A DNA stretch of 64,000 nucleotides, from the NCBI GenBank assembly GCA_018662005.1, contig JABJHA010000005.1, positions 56,561 to 120,560 on the forward strand. The letters are read 5' to 3'. Shown here in pieces: positions 56,472-64,000 of the stretch. Numbering within the stretch: the stretch's first letter is position 1; each line of letters starts with the position of its first letter. Position numbers and translations under genes: made by a program. Origin of the DNA: Rhodospirillaceae bacterium (lineage in GTDB: Bacteria > Pseudomonadota > Alphaproteobacteria > Rhodospirillales > JABHCV01). Under the pieces are notes generated by a model. It was given only the letters and a program-made list of their open reading frames with translations. It made no database searches and was not told the origin of the DNA.

Positions 56472-57182
56472 GTGCTACCGTATTTCATTCTCGGGGTGGC
56501 TCTGCTGGCGGGGATGCTTTTGTCCATGCGCTGGTATGTAAGCGCCGATCCAAAGACACTGCTCAAGGTCTTAAAATGGCTGTCGTTAGGACTGATCATC
56601 TCTATCGGCCTGTTCCTTGCCCTGACCGGTCGTCTCGCCTGGGCCTTTGTTACCCTGCCGGTATTGATCGGTTGGCTGATGCGTTTTCGTTCCGCCGCCA
56701 CGATGTTCAAGAACTTCTCTCGCATGGCCGGGGAGGCGCAACAGCCCGGAGCATCGGAAGTGGAAACCCGCTTCCTGCGCATGACCCTCGATCACGGCAG
56801 TGGCACCATGGATGGAGAAATTCTGGAAGGTCCCCATAAAGGGCGATTGTTAAGCGATGTCGGCCAACACGCGGTTGTCAGCCTGCTTAAGACTTGCTGG
56901 AGTGAGGATGAGCAATCGGCGCAAATTCTCGAAGCCTACCTGGATCGTTACTATCCGGATTGGCGCGCCGGGGCGGAAAAAGAAGCTGCCTCGAACACGT
57001 CATTCAAAGATGAAATGGACCGAGCAGAGGCTTTTGAGATACTCGGTTTATCCGAAGAGGCAAGCGATGAGCAGATAAAAGAGGCATATCACAGGCTGAT
57101 TGCGGGCCTGCATCCGGATCATGGCGGTTCGACCTATCTGGCTGCAAAAATAAACCGCGCCAAGGACGTGCTTCTTTCTTGA
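56472..57182 (+). CDS. Membrane-bound DnaJ-domain protein
   Basis: This 236-residue protein starts with GTG. It has two N-terminal hydrophobic segments (PYFILGVALLAGMLLS and LSLGLIISIGLFLALTG, the second followed by FVTLPVLIGWL), then a cytoplasmic part and a C-terminal J domain with EAFEILGLSEEASDEQIKEAY and the HPD motif in LHPDHGGS. It should recruit a DnaK-type chaperone to the membrane, like Pam18/TIM14 proteins. It lies two bases after the VWA gene. Confidence 0.9.
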   Translation: MLPYFILGVALLAGMLLSMRWYVSADPKTLLKVLKWLSLGLIISIGLFLALTGRLAWAFVTLPVLIGWLMRFRSAATMFKNFSRMAGEAQQPGASEVETRFLRMTLDHGSGTMDGEILEGPHKGRLLSDVGQHAVVSLLKTCWSEDEQSAQILEAYLDRYYPDWRAGAEKEAASNTSFKDEMDRAEAFEILGLSEEASDEQIKEAYHRLIAGLHPDHGGSTYLAAKINRAKDVLLS

Positions 57183-57275
57183 GGGAACGTAAGGTTGCAG
57201 CGGCCTTATGGGTGTGGCACAAAGGCCGCGCATTCGCTACGCGTTGGTGATTCTTAGTGATCCGAGGAAATTTTT

Positions 57276-58151
57276 ATGGTCAAGCCTGTTAGAAAAGCGG
57301 TCTTTCCCGTTGCCGGTCTGGGCACGCGGTTTTTGCCTGCGACCAAGGCGATGCCGAAAGAAATGCTGCCGGTCGTTGACAAACCACTGATCCAGTACGC
57401 GGTCGAAGAGGCGCGTGACGCCGGGATTGAGGAAATCATTTTCGTCACCGGTCGCGGCAAGGCGGTTCTGCTTGACCACTTTGATCACAGTTTCGAGCTT
57501 GAAGAAATTCTTAAAAATCACGGCAAGGCCGAAGCGTTGTTCCAGGTGCAGGACGTGATGTCAAAGCCGGGGCAGATTTCATCAACCCGCCAGCAACGCC
57601 CGCTTGGTCTTGGTCATGCGGTATGGTGCGCGCGTCATTTTATTGAAGATGAGCCGTTTGCGGTGCTTTTAGCCGACGATCTGATTATGGCCGAACCGGG
57701 TTGCCTGAAACAAATGATGGACGTTTACAGTGACACTGGCGGCAATGTCGTCGCCAGCGAAGAAGTGCCCCCTGAACACACCGCTCGTTATGGTATTCTG
57801 GATGTTGTTGAAGACGATGGCCGTCTGGCCCGCGCCAAGGGGCTGGTTGAAAAACCCGAACCGGCAAAAGCGCCGTCCAATCTTTGCATCATCGGCCGTT
57901 ATATCCTGCAGCCGGAGGTCTTTGAATATTTGGGCAAACAGGAGCAAGGGGCAGGGGGTGAAATACAACTGACCGACGCTCTTGCCAAAACCATCGACAG
58001 AATTCCTTTCCATGGTCTTCGTTTCAAGGGAGACCGTTTTGATTGCGGCGATAAACTGGGATTTATGGAAGCCAATGTCGCTTTCGCCCTGGCCCGTGAT
58101 GATCTCAACGAAGGCATGACCCGGATGCTAAAAAAGTACGTGAAGGACTAA
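57276..58151 (+). CDS. galU: UTP-glucose-1-phosphate uridylyltransferase
   Basis: This 291-residue nucleotidyltransferase makes UDP-glucose. The N-terminal GLGTRFLPATKAMPKEMLPV motif (residues 14-33) and VEKPEPAKAPSNLCIIGRYI near residue 192 are diagnostic. It is followed by ugd and a phosphohexomutase, which together supply UDP-glucose, UDP-glucuronate and hexose phosphates for exopolysaccharide or lipopolysaccharide. The gap to ugd is filled by an inverted-repeat element. Confidence 0.96.
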   Translation: MVKPVRKAVFPVAGLGTRFLPATKAMPKEMLPVVDKPLIQYAVEEARDAGIEEIIFVTGRGKAVLLDHFDHSFELEEILKNHGKAEALFQVQDVMSKPGQISSTRQQRPLGLGHAVWCARHFIEDEPFAVLLADDLIMAEPGCLKQMMDVYSDTGGNVVASEEVPPEHTARYGILDVVEDDGRLARAKGLVEKPEPAKAPSNLCIIGRYILQPEVFEYLGKQEQGAGGEIQLTDALAKTIDRIPFHGLRFKGDRFDCGDKLGFMEANVAFALARDDLNEGMTRMLKKYVKD

Positions 58152-58154
58152 ACG

Positions 58155-58421
58155 AGTACCCCCTATCATAAAAGGACGATACGTATGACGACCTTACAAG
58201 CCCATTCGACAAGGAGCAGTGTCCGCCGTGATGTTGTGCATCACAAGGACATTGCGACGCTGTTCGATGGGCTTGTAAGGTCGCCCGCCGGGTCGCCTAT
58301 CCGGCCTTCCGGAGGTCGTTGGTGGTGTTCAACGATGCGCCCACATCGCTTTCACGTCACCTCCTACCCGGAAAGCCGGATAGGCGATCAGACGTGTCGT
58401 CCTTTTATGATAGGGGGTACT
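58155..58421. mobile_element. 267-bp nested inverted-repeat element between galU and ugd (MITE-like)
   Basis: The outer arms 58155-58179 and 58397-58421 are perfect 25-bp inverted repeats, and pairing extends about five more base pairs through a G-U. Inside are two long hairpins: 17-bp arms at 58189-58205 and 58267-58283 with an inner stem-loop (GTGATG/CATCAC at 58228 and 58239), and arms at 58293-58312 and 58368-58387 with one mismatch. The element starts three bases after galU and ends two before ugd. The outer arms carry TA near their tips (AGTACC, GGTACT), as after TA-target insertion. It contains no credible gene. Confidence 0.85.
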
Positions 58422-58423
58422 AA

Positions 58424-59734
58424 ATGCGCATTGCGATGATTGGCACCGGCTATGTCGGCCTTGTTTCAGGTGCCTGCTTTTCAGAATTCGGCGTTGATGT
58501 GGTTTGCGTCGACAAGGACCAGGGCAAGATTGACCGGCTAGGCGAGGGCATCATGCCGATCTTCGAGCCGGGGCTGGACGATCTGGTTGCAAGTAACGTC
58601 AAAGCCGGACGCTTGAGTTTTACCACCGATCTGAAACAGGCCGTCAGCGGTGTTGATGTTGTCTTTATTTGCGTTGGTACACCGACTGAACCCGGCGGCG
58701 GCCATGCTGATTTATCCTATGTGTACGCTGCGGCCCGCGAAATTGCCGAAGCCATGGACGGCTACGCGGTGATCGTCAATAAATCTACGGTTCCCGTCGG
58801 CACCGGAGACGAGGTCTCAAAGGTTATCTGCGAGGCTAACCCCAAAGCGGATTTTGATGTTGTCTCGAACCCTGAATTTTTGCGTGAAGGATCGGCGATC
58901 CATGATTTCATGCGCCCCGACAGGGTCGTGATCGGCACCGAAGTCGAGCGTGCCCAGGAAGTCATGCGCAACCTTTACCGGCCGCTTTATCTGATCGAAA
59001 CACCGATCCTGTTCACCCAGCGTCAGACGGCCGAGTTGATCAAGTATGCGGCCAATACGTTTCTGGCGACTAAAATCACCTTCATCAACGAAATCTCCGA
59101 TCTTTGCGAAAAGGTTGGTGCCGATGTGCAAGATGTTGCCAAAGGCATTGGCCTAGACGGACGTATCGGCTCAAAATTCCTGCACAGCGGACCGGGTTAT
59201 GGTGGCTCGTGTTTTCCCAAGGACACCCTGGCGCTGGTCCATACGGCACAGGATGTCGGCTCGCCCCTGCGTATTGTCGAAGCCGTCGTTGATATTAATG
59301 ACAAACGCAAAAAGCACATGGCCGATCGTGTGATCGCCGCCTGTGATGGGTCTCTTGAAGGTAAAACCGTGGCGGTTCTGGGAGTGACGTTCAAGCCCAA
59401 TACGGATGACATGCGGGATTCTCCCAGCCTTGATATTATCCCTGCCATGCAAAAAGCCGGGGCGACAATTCGCGCTTTTGATCCTGAAGGCATGACCGAA
59501 GCCGGGGAAATGCTCGACGGCGTTGATTGGTGCGAAGAGTCATACGCAACCATGGAAGGCGCGGATGTTCTGGTTATTATCACCGAATGGAACGCTTTTC
59601 GCGGGCTCGACTTCGAGCGTGTTAAATCACTACTGAACAAGCCGATCCTTGTTGATCTTCGCAACATTTATAATCCGGATGAAATGGCCGCAGCCGGTAT
59701 TGATTATCACTGCCTTGGCCGTCCCACCAAATGA
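58424..59734 (+). CDS. ugd: UDP-glucose 6-dehydrogenase
   Basis: This 436-residue enzyme oxidises UDP-glucose to UDP-glucuronate with NAD. The N-terminal Rossmann motif MRIAMIGTGYVGLVSGACFSE, the ERAQEVMRNLYRPL region and the catalytic Cys in GYGGSCFPKDT near residue 264 are present. Its ribosome-binding G-run (58413-58417) lies inside the right arm of the inverted-repeat element. It overlaps the hexomutase gene by four bases. Confidence 0.97.
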   Translation: MRIAMIGTGYVGLVSGACFSEFGVDVVCVDKDQGKIDRLGEGIMPIFEPGLDDLVASNVKAGRLSFTTDLKQAVSGVDVVFICVGTPTEPGGGHADLSYVYAAAREIAEAMDGYAVIVNKSTVPVGTGDEVSKVICEANPKADFDVVSNPEFLREGSAIHDFMRPDRVVIGTEVERAQEVMRNLYRPLYLIETPILFTQRQTAELIKYAANTFLATKITFINEISDLCEKVGADVQDVAKGIGLDGRIGSKFLHSGPGYGGSCFPKDTLALVHTAQDVGSPLRIVEAVVDINDKRKKHMADRVIAACDGSLEGKTVAVLGVTFKPNTDDMRDSPSLDIIPAMQKAGATIRAFDPEGMTEAGEMLDGVDWCEESYATMEGADVLVIITEWNAFRGLDFERVKSLLNKPILVDLRNIYNPDEMAAAGIDYHCLGRPTK

Positions 59735-61119
59735 CAAAAGAACGCCAACTGGACCCGACAATCCTGCGCGAATATGACATTCGCGGCATCGTTGGCGATA
59801 CCCTGAACCCGGAAGACTTGCGGGCAATTGGCCATGGCTTTGGCACCATCATTGCGCGGGGTGGCGGCACCTGCGTTGCTATCGGCTATGACGGCAGGCT
59901 TTCCTCGCCCGAACTCGCCGCCGCTGCCGTCGAAGGCTTAAGCGCTGCCGGTTTGCGGGTCATGAAAGTCGGGCGTGGCCCCAGTCCTATGCTTTATTAC
60001 GCCACCCACGTGCTTGAAGCTGATGCCGGTATGATGATTACCGGCTCCCATAATCCGCCCGATTACAACGGCATCAAGATGTCTTTGGGGGCAGGCTCCT
60101 TCTTTGGCGACGATATACAGAATCTTGGCAAGCTGGTCGCCGCCGGTGATTTTCTGAACGCCGAAGGATCGCAGGAAGATTGCCCTGTCTTTGATGACTA
60201 TATAACGCGCTTGCAGAAGGATTATAGCGGCAGCAAGGAACTAAGCGTTGCCTGGGATAACGGCAATGGCGCGGCTGGCGAGGCTCTGGTTGCTCTGGTC
60301 GCAGGGCTTCCCGGTCGCCATATTTTGCTCAACGAGAAAATCGACGGCACATTCCCCGCCCATCATCCCGATCCGACGGTCGAAAAAAACCTTCAGCAAT
60401 TGAAGGATTCGGTTGCCCGTGAAGGGTGCGATATGGGTATCGCCTTTGATGGTGATGGTGACCGCATCGGTCTTGTCGATAGTCAGGGCCGGGTTTTGTG
60501 GGGCGATCAGATGATGGTGATCCTGGCGCGCGAGGTTTTGCACGACATTCCGGGTGCGACCATTATCATTGATGTGAAGGCAAGCCAGGTCTTTTTCGAT
60601 GAAATCAAGGCGATGGGTGGCAATCCGCTGATGTGGAAAACCGGCCACTCGCTGATCAAGGCGAAGATGCAGGAAACCGGGGCCCCGCTGGCTGGCGAGA
60701 TGAGCGCCCATATTTTCTTCAAGCACCGCTATTACGGCTTTGATGACGCGCTTTATGCGGCCGTTCGCCTGATTTCGATTGTCGCCTCCAGCGATCAAAC
60801 CCTTGATGACATGCTCGACGCCATGCCCCACATGCTCAACACTCCGGAACTGCGTTTCGATTGCCCCGAAGAGCGCAAATTCAGGATTGTCGAGGAGGTT
60901 GCCGAACGCCTGAAGACGATGAGCGGCATTTCCGTCCACGATATGGACGGGGTGCGTGTCCAATCAGATGATGGCTGGTGGTTGCTTCGCGCATCAAACA
61001 CCCAGGCCGTGCTGGTCGCCCGCTGTGAGTCGACGACCGAAGAAGGGTTGGATAGATTGAAAGAAACGCTGACAAACCAGCTCCGCAAAAGCGGCCTGGA
61101 ACCGCCTGCTTTTGGTTAA
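59731..61119 (+). CDS. Phosphomannomutase/phosphoglucomutase
   Basis: This 462-residue alpha-D-phosphohexomutase has the phosphoserine loop ITGSHNPPDYNGIKM near residue 107, the metal-binding DGDGDRIG near residue 243 and the sugar-binding GEMSAHIFF near residue 324. The last motif, with GEMS, is the form of AlgC-type PMM/PGM enzymes. It supplies glucose-1-phosphate or mannose-1-phosphate for the adjacent galU-ugd pathway. Its stop overlaps the convergent dacA-type gene. Confidence 0.94.
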   Translation: MTKERQLDPTILREYDIRGIVGDTLNPEDLRAIGHGFGTIIARGGGTCVAIGYDGRLSSPELAAAAVEGLSAAGLRVMKVGRGPSPMLYYATHVLEADAGMMITGSHNPPDYNGIKMSLGAGSFFGDDIQNLGKLVAAGDFLNAEGSQEDCPVFDDYITRLQKDYSGSKELSVAWDNGNGAAGEALVALVAGLPGRHILLNEKIDGTFPAHHPDPTVEKNLQQLKDSVAREGCDMGIAFDGDGDRIGLVDSQGRVLWGDQMMVILAREVLHDIPGATIIIDVKASQVFFDEIKAMGGNPLMWKTGHSLIKAKMQETGAPLAGEMSAHIFFKHRYYGFDDALYAAVRLISIVASSDQTLDDMLDAMPHMLNTPELRFDCPEERKFRIVEEVAERLKTMSGISVHDMDGVRVQSDDGWWLLRASNTQAVLVARCESTTEEGLDRLKETLTNQLRKSGLEPPAFG

Positions 61120-62318
61120 CCGGCCGATGCCAGTTGTTGCAGGGGCTGTTTCATTCTCAATTCCATACAATTGATATTGCGTCGTTTGAGAACCTTGCAG
61201 GCGCGGTAGGCCTGACGTTTGCTGATGCCCAGAATACGGGCCCGGTAGATGGGTTTGCGGACACCTTTTTTCAGGGGAACGACCCGGATATGGCCATCAA
61301 ATAACAGGTCGTGTGCCTTTTCCACGGCCAGACGTGCAATTTTATAGGCGGGCTCTGTGGTTTTGTAGGCGCCGACCTGAATGCCCCATTGCAGTTTGGC
61401 AAGGGCACGGTCCCGGGCTTTTTTCGATATTTTCGCTTTTACCGCAACGTCGGCGTGGGTGGTGCCCAGCTTGTCGTAGCTTTTGTTGAGAAGTTTGGCC
61501 ATGTGCTTGTCGCGGGCGCGTGATGTGCGACCACCGAAAACGACACCTATCAGGCGTTGACCGTTTCGTTCTACCGAGGCGACCAGATTAAAACCGGAAG
61601 CCCGAATGTATCCGGTCTTGATACCGTCTGTACCCTTGTAGGTTTTCAGCAGGGCGTTGTGGTTTTTGTGAACGAGGCCCTTGTGGGAAAAGGTTTTGGT
61701 TGAAAAATAAAAATAATACTGCGGAAAGTCTTTAAGCAGCCTGAGCGCCAGCGTTGCCATGTCCTTGGCCGTGGAAAGCTGGCCGCGATGGGGCAGGCCA
61801 GAGGCATTACGGAATGTCGTGCGTGACATGCCGATGGCGCGTGCCCTGGATGTCATCGACAGGGCGAATTTGCGTTCAGTGCCGCCAAGGTTTTCGCCGA
61901 TGGCGGTGGCGACATCATTGGCCGATTTTGTGACAATAGCCAGTATCGCCTCTTCGTAGGTAATTTTGCCACCCTTTGAAAGCCCCAGTTTCGATGAAGG
62001 CTGGCGGGCGGCGCGGGCCGATATCTTGAGCTTTTGCTCAAGCCGGATACGACCGTCTTCAAGCGCCTCAAAGACCATGTAAAGGGTCATCATCTTGGTC
62101 AGCGAGGCAGGATAATTGCGGGTGTCGGCGTTGATTTGATGCAGCACCGTGCCGGTTTCGGCGTCGATAACGTAGGATGCGTATTTAGCCTGGACGGTGG
62201 CCGGGGCAAGCAGGAAGGCTGCGGCACAAAAGATGGCCGCCGAAAGCTTCCAAAAATTCCCCTTTATGGTCTCCAAATCTGCGTTCCCGCTTTTAATTAT
62301 CAAGAATGACCAAAACAT
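61116..62318 (-). CDS. D-alanyl-D-alanine carboxypeptidase with C-terminal SPOR domain
   Basis: This 400-residue penicillin-binding protein trims D-Ala from peptidoglycan. It has a signal peptide (LSAAIFCAAAFLLAPATVQA), the active-site serine motif SLTK in PASLTKMMTL, SAN in KSANDV, and KTG in GIKTGYIRASG. The last 100 residues (WGIQVGAYKTTEPAYKIARL onwards) form a SPOR domain, a combination common in Alphaproteobacteria. The ATG at 62318 adds a 15-residue leader; a TTG at 62273 is the alternative start. Confidence 0.93.
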   Translation of the reverse strand: MFWSFLIIKSGNADLETIKGNFWKLSAAIFCAAAFLLAPATVQAKYASYVIDAETGTVLHQINADTRNYPASLTKMMTLYMVFEALEDGRIRLEQKLKISARAARQPSSKLGLSKGGKITYEEAILAIVTKSANDVATAIGENLGGTERKFALSMTSRARAIGMSRTTFRNASGLPHRGQLSTAKDMATLALRLLKDFPQYYFYFSTKTFSHKGLVHKNHNALLKTYKGTDGIKTGYIRASGFNLVASVERNGQRLIGVVFGGRTSRARDKHMAKLLNKSYDKLGTTHADVAVKAKISKKARDRALAKLQWGIQVGAYKTTEPAYKIARLAVEKAHDLLFDGHIRVVPLKKGVRKPIYRARILGISKRQAYRACKVLKRRNINCMELRMKQPLQQLASAG

Positions 62319-62365
62319 TACCTAACCGACGCCAGGATAACAATTAATTAAGATTGCGCAGAAAA

Positions 62366-62647
62366 TTACTCCTTGATCCGGGTAATCAACTGATGATCGG
62401 CTAATTCGGATATCAGCTTGACCATATCGGTCTTCACCGACGTGGGATCGGCGTCGGGAAAAGCCTGACAAATGATGTTTGCCGCTTCCTCGCCGCTTGT
62501 TTCATCTTCCAGCAACCGCCATAGGGCCGCGCCGATGGAACTCAGGTGGTAAAGCGCCTCGTTTTCAGGATTGACCAGAAAAATAACATCATCGACCTGA
62601 CGTTCCGTAATCCCTTCGCTTCGGGTATAGCGTCGTTTCATGGGCAT
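62366..62647 (-). CDS. PqqD-like peptide-binding protein
   Basis: This 93-residue protein has the PqqD pattern: EALYHLSSIGAALWRLLEDETSGEEAA followed by a C-terminal helix. PqqD-type (RRE) folds bind leader peptides for modification enzymes. Here it overlaps an HprK-like kinase gene by ten bases, a pairing seen in an HPr-related gene system of Proteobacteria. The substrate peptide is not proved; the Gly-rich protein upstream is a candidate. Confidence 0.85.
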   Translation of the reverse strand: MPMKRRYTRSEGITERQVDDVIFLVNPENEALYHLSSIGAALWRLLEDETSGEEAANIICQAFPDADPTSVKTDMVKLISELADHQLITRIKE

Positions 62648-63486
62648 GGTTTGAACTCGTCGATCAAATGGCGCGCCGCAGTGGCGCCATCAGGATAGCG
62701 CAAAGTGAAACGGCTGGCAGCATCGCTGATGCCATGCAGGCGGTCCAGAGTCTCAATGGCGGAAATCTGCACCGAAAAATTCTGCAATATGGTTCGCTTT
62801 AGAATATCACTGGTCGAAGCGGGCAGCATCTGCAGGGTTTCTTGCGGGTCACGGTGAAGCTCAATGATGCCTTTTATCGGTGATGTTTCCCGGTATGTCG
62901 CCAATTCGCCGGGTAGAAGTTTCAGATACAGAAACCTGCGGCTTTCCGGCCCGCGTCTGTCGTTTACGAAAGTATTGAAGTTTTCGCCGCCATCTTCCGG
63001 AAGGGGTTGTCTGAGGCGCGGCAGGATTCCTGGCGACATGCCAAGATTGTCACTGGTGATGTAGAGGACATCATCGGCAAATATTTTAACTCCCAATGAG
63101 GCCAGGTGCGCTATCAGCGTACTTTTGCCAGCGTTATAGGTGCTGGGGAACAAATACAAACCGTCACCGAAATCAGCGGCGGCGGTGTGCAGGCAAAGCA
63201 GAGAAGGGTCATCTGCGACGACGCACTTAAAGGCATCAACAAGGAAGTCGCAAGCCGCGTTGATGATGTTCGGGTAAACGGCAGGTTTCGATAACCACTC
63301 TGAGCGGCGGCAGTAACCCTGGCCGGTTTTGCTGATGGTGATTGCCGGGTCGGGATTTTTTGGGGCCTTGAGCTTGTGAAAAGACCAGCCGTGCAGGATG
63401 GACTGGATGGCGGGCGCCATCTCGTCACAGCCGTTTAGAGCGACAGGGCGTTTCATATCATCAAAAGCGATTAGCAAATTCAGCAC
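62638..63486 (-). CDS. HprK-related kinase
   Basis: This 282-residue protein has the Hpr kinase-like nucleotide site FPSTYNAGKSTLIAHLASLG (Lys121 in the P-loop) and a paired Asp after it (IFADDVLYI, residues 138-139) that would serve as catalytic and metal residues. The HPr serine-kinase fold is kept but the N-terminal half is different, as in the HPr-related kinase A group. It is followed by the PqqD-like gene and preceded by the Gly-rich repeat protein, all on the minus strand. Confidence 0.87.
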   Translation of the reverse strand: MLNLLIAFDDMKRPVALNGCDEMAPAIQSILHGWSFHKLKAPKNPDPAITISKTGQGYCRRSEWLSKPAVYPNIINAACDFLVDAFKCVVADDPSLLCLHTAAADFGDGLYLFPSTYNAGKSTLIAHLASLGVKIFADDVLYITSDNLGMSPGILPRLRQPLPEDGGENFNTFVNDRRGPESRRFLYLKLLPGELATYRETSPIKGIIELHRDPQETLQMLPASTSDILKRTILQNFSVQISAIETLDRLHGISDAASRFTLRYPDGATAARHLIDEFKPCP

Positions 63487-63577
63487 CCAAAAAGAATTGC
63501 ACCGACGTGATTATACGCCGGTGCGACATTATACAAAAAACGATTGGCTGGGGAGGTTTCCCCGGTGCCGGATGTCC

Positions 63578-64000
63578 CTAGACACCGCCAGCAATGCCAC
63601 CGGTTCCGGCGCCAGCACCCGCCCCGGCACCTGTTCCACCGGCACCTGTTCCACCGGCACCTGTTCCACCGGCACCCGTTCCGGCGCCAGCTGTTGCTGT
63701 TCCGGCCGTTGTCGTCGTTGTTGCTGTTCCGGCAGTTGTTCCAGTACCCGTTCCGGCACCCGCACCGGCACCAGTCCCGGCACCAGCACCCGCACCCGCA
63801 CCCGCTCCACCGCCAGCAGTTCCGCCGCCAGCACCGGCATCTGCCGTTGCGCCGCCGCCAGAAGCCCCACCGGTATCTCCGCCACCGGAAGCCCCACCGC
63901 CATCGCCGCCAGCATCTCCGCCACCGGAAGCACCGCCAGCGTTGCCGCCGTCGCCGCCAGCATCTCCGCCACCGGAAGCGCCACCAGCATTGCCGCCACC
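63578..64000 (-). CDS. Glycine/alanine/threonine-rich repeat protein, N-terminus beyond window
   Basis: The minus strand is open for 141 codons from the right edge to a TAG at 63578-63580. The product is almost entirely Gly, Ala, Thr, Ser and Asp, with a 16-residue unit GGNAGGASGGGDAGGD repeated twice and a later GTGAGG-type repeat. Other frames of this repetitive DNA also stay open but give Val/Leu/Arg-rich products, which are less likely. The kinase gene follows 91 bases on. The start and any signal are outside the window. Confidence 0.65.
   Translation of the reverse strand, partial: GGGNAGGASGGGDAGGDGGNAGGASGGGDAGGDGGGASGGGDTGGASGGGATADAGAGGGTAGGGAGAGAGAGAGTGAGAGAGTGTGTTAGTATTTTTAGTATAGAGTGAGGTGAGGTGAGGTGAGAGAGAGTGGIAGGV
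63626..63685. repeat. Tandem 15-bp repeats in the glycine-rich gene
   Basis: The unit GGCACCTGTTCCACC occurs three times in a row from 63626 to 63670 and a variant copy follows to 63685. It encodes a five-residue Gly/Thr/Ala unit. Confidence 0.9.
63903..63998. repeat. Tandem 48-bp repeats in the glycine-rich gene
   Basis: Two copies of a 48-base unit (63903-63950 and 63951-63998) match at nearly every base, and a degenerate third copy lies to the left. Each encodes 16 residues. Confidence 0.85.

Noticed and set aside
58185..58439. 84-codon frame inside the inverted-repeat element
   Set aside because: It crosses the hairpins and the ugd start and has no recognisable motif, so it is a by-product of the element.
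63529..63999. Val/Leu/Arg-rich frame in the glycine-rich repeat region
   Set aside because: It is another frame of repetitive GC-rich DNA; the Gly/Ala/Thr frame fits a real repeat protein better.

Overview
The window looks like the chromosome of an alphaproteobacterium, most probably of the Rhodospirillales type. The gene order dgt-argS-SPOR protein-nagZ-M50 protease-scpA-scpB-tatABC-serS-surE-pcm and the yajC-secD-secF block are typical of that class. It also carries a MipZ-type division ATPase, a TrmFO and an SOS box of the form GTTC-N7-GTTC between uvrA and ssb, which is the alphaproteobacterial LexA motif. The assignment to order is inference from gene content, not a phylogeny. Coding density is high and most genes overlap or abut. 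There is one tRNA (Lys, UUU), no rRNA, no CRISPR array and no recognisable transposase.

Layout. 1-1769 (minus): a truncated GFA-family protein, a lone HNH-nuclease N-terminal domain, xthA and erpA. 1898-16169 (plus): a long housekeeping run from dGTPase and ArgS through NagZ, ScpAB, Tat translocase, SerS, SurE and Pcm to a DbpA-like helicase and a LysM/M23 lipoprotein. 16178-19466: a highly acidic secreted-type protein, a PAS/HD-GYP signalling protein and a DUF815 ATPase. 19596-26195: yajC-secD-secF-Mth938, three minus-strand genes (TSUP transporter, solute-binding protein, PuuD-like membrane domain), then an NDUFAF6-like protein. 26192-34228: an ankyrin/proline-rich protein, GNAT, trmFO, rhodanese, EamA exporter, a two-gene ABC-2 exporter and a Doc-type toxin-antitoxin pair. 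34312-42991: uvrA, ssb, a DNA glycosylase, gyrA and coaD.

43126-49387: tRNA-Lys, two paralogous small proteins of unknown function, an acyl-CoA synthetase, an SDR enzyme and ubiT-ubiU-ubiV, the oxygen-independent ubiquinone hydroxylation genes. These three sit behind a near-consensus FNR site placed exactly where a class II activator should be. 49391-57182 holds a GH114/MJ1477-like protein, an LhgO-like oxidase, DUF3179, MipZ, an amidohydrolase, a 59-residue small gene, a cold-shock protein and a VWA plus J-domain pair.

57276-64000: galU, ugd and a phosphohexomutase make sugar nucleotides for surface polysaccharide. The whole galU-ugd gap is one 267-bp element with a perfect 25-bp inverted repeat whose right arm contains the ugd ribosome-binding site. 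Then come a D,D-carboxypeptidase with a SPOR domain and, reading in from the right edge, a glycine-rich repeat protein, an HprK-like kinase and a PqqD-like protein. This last trio is the best candidate for a poorly described system (a peptide or protein modification module), but the repeat gene is cut by the window edge.
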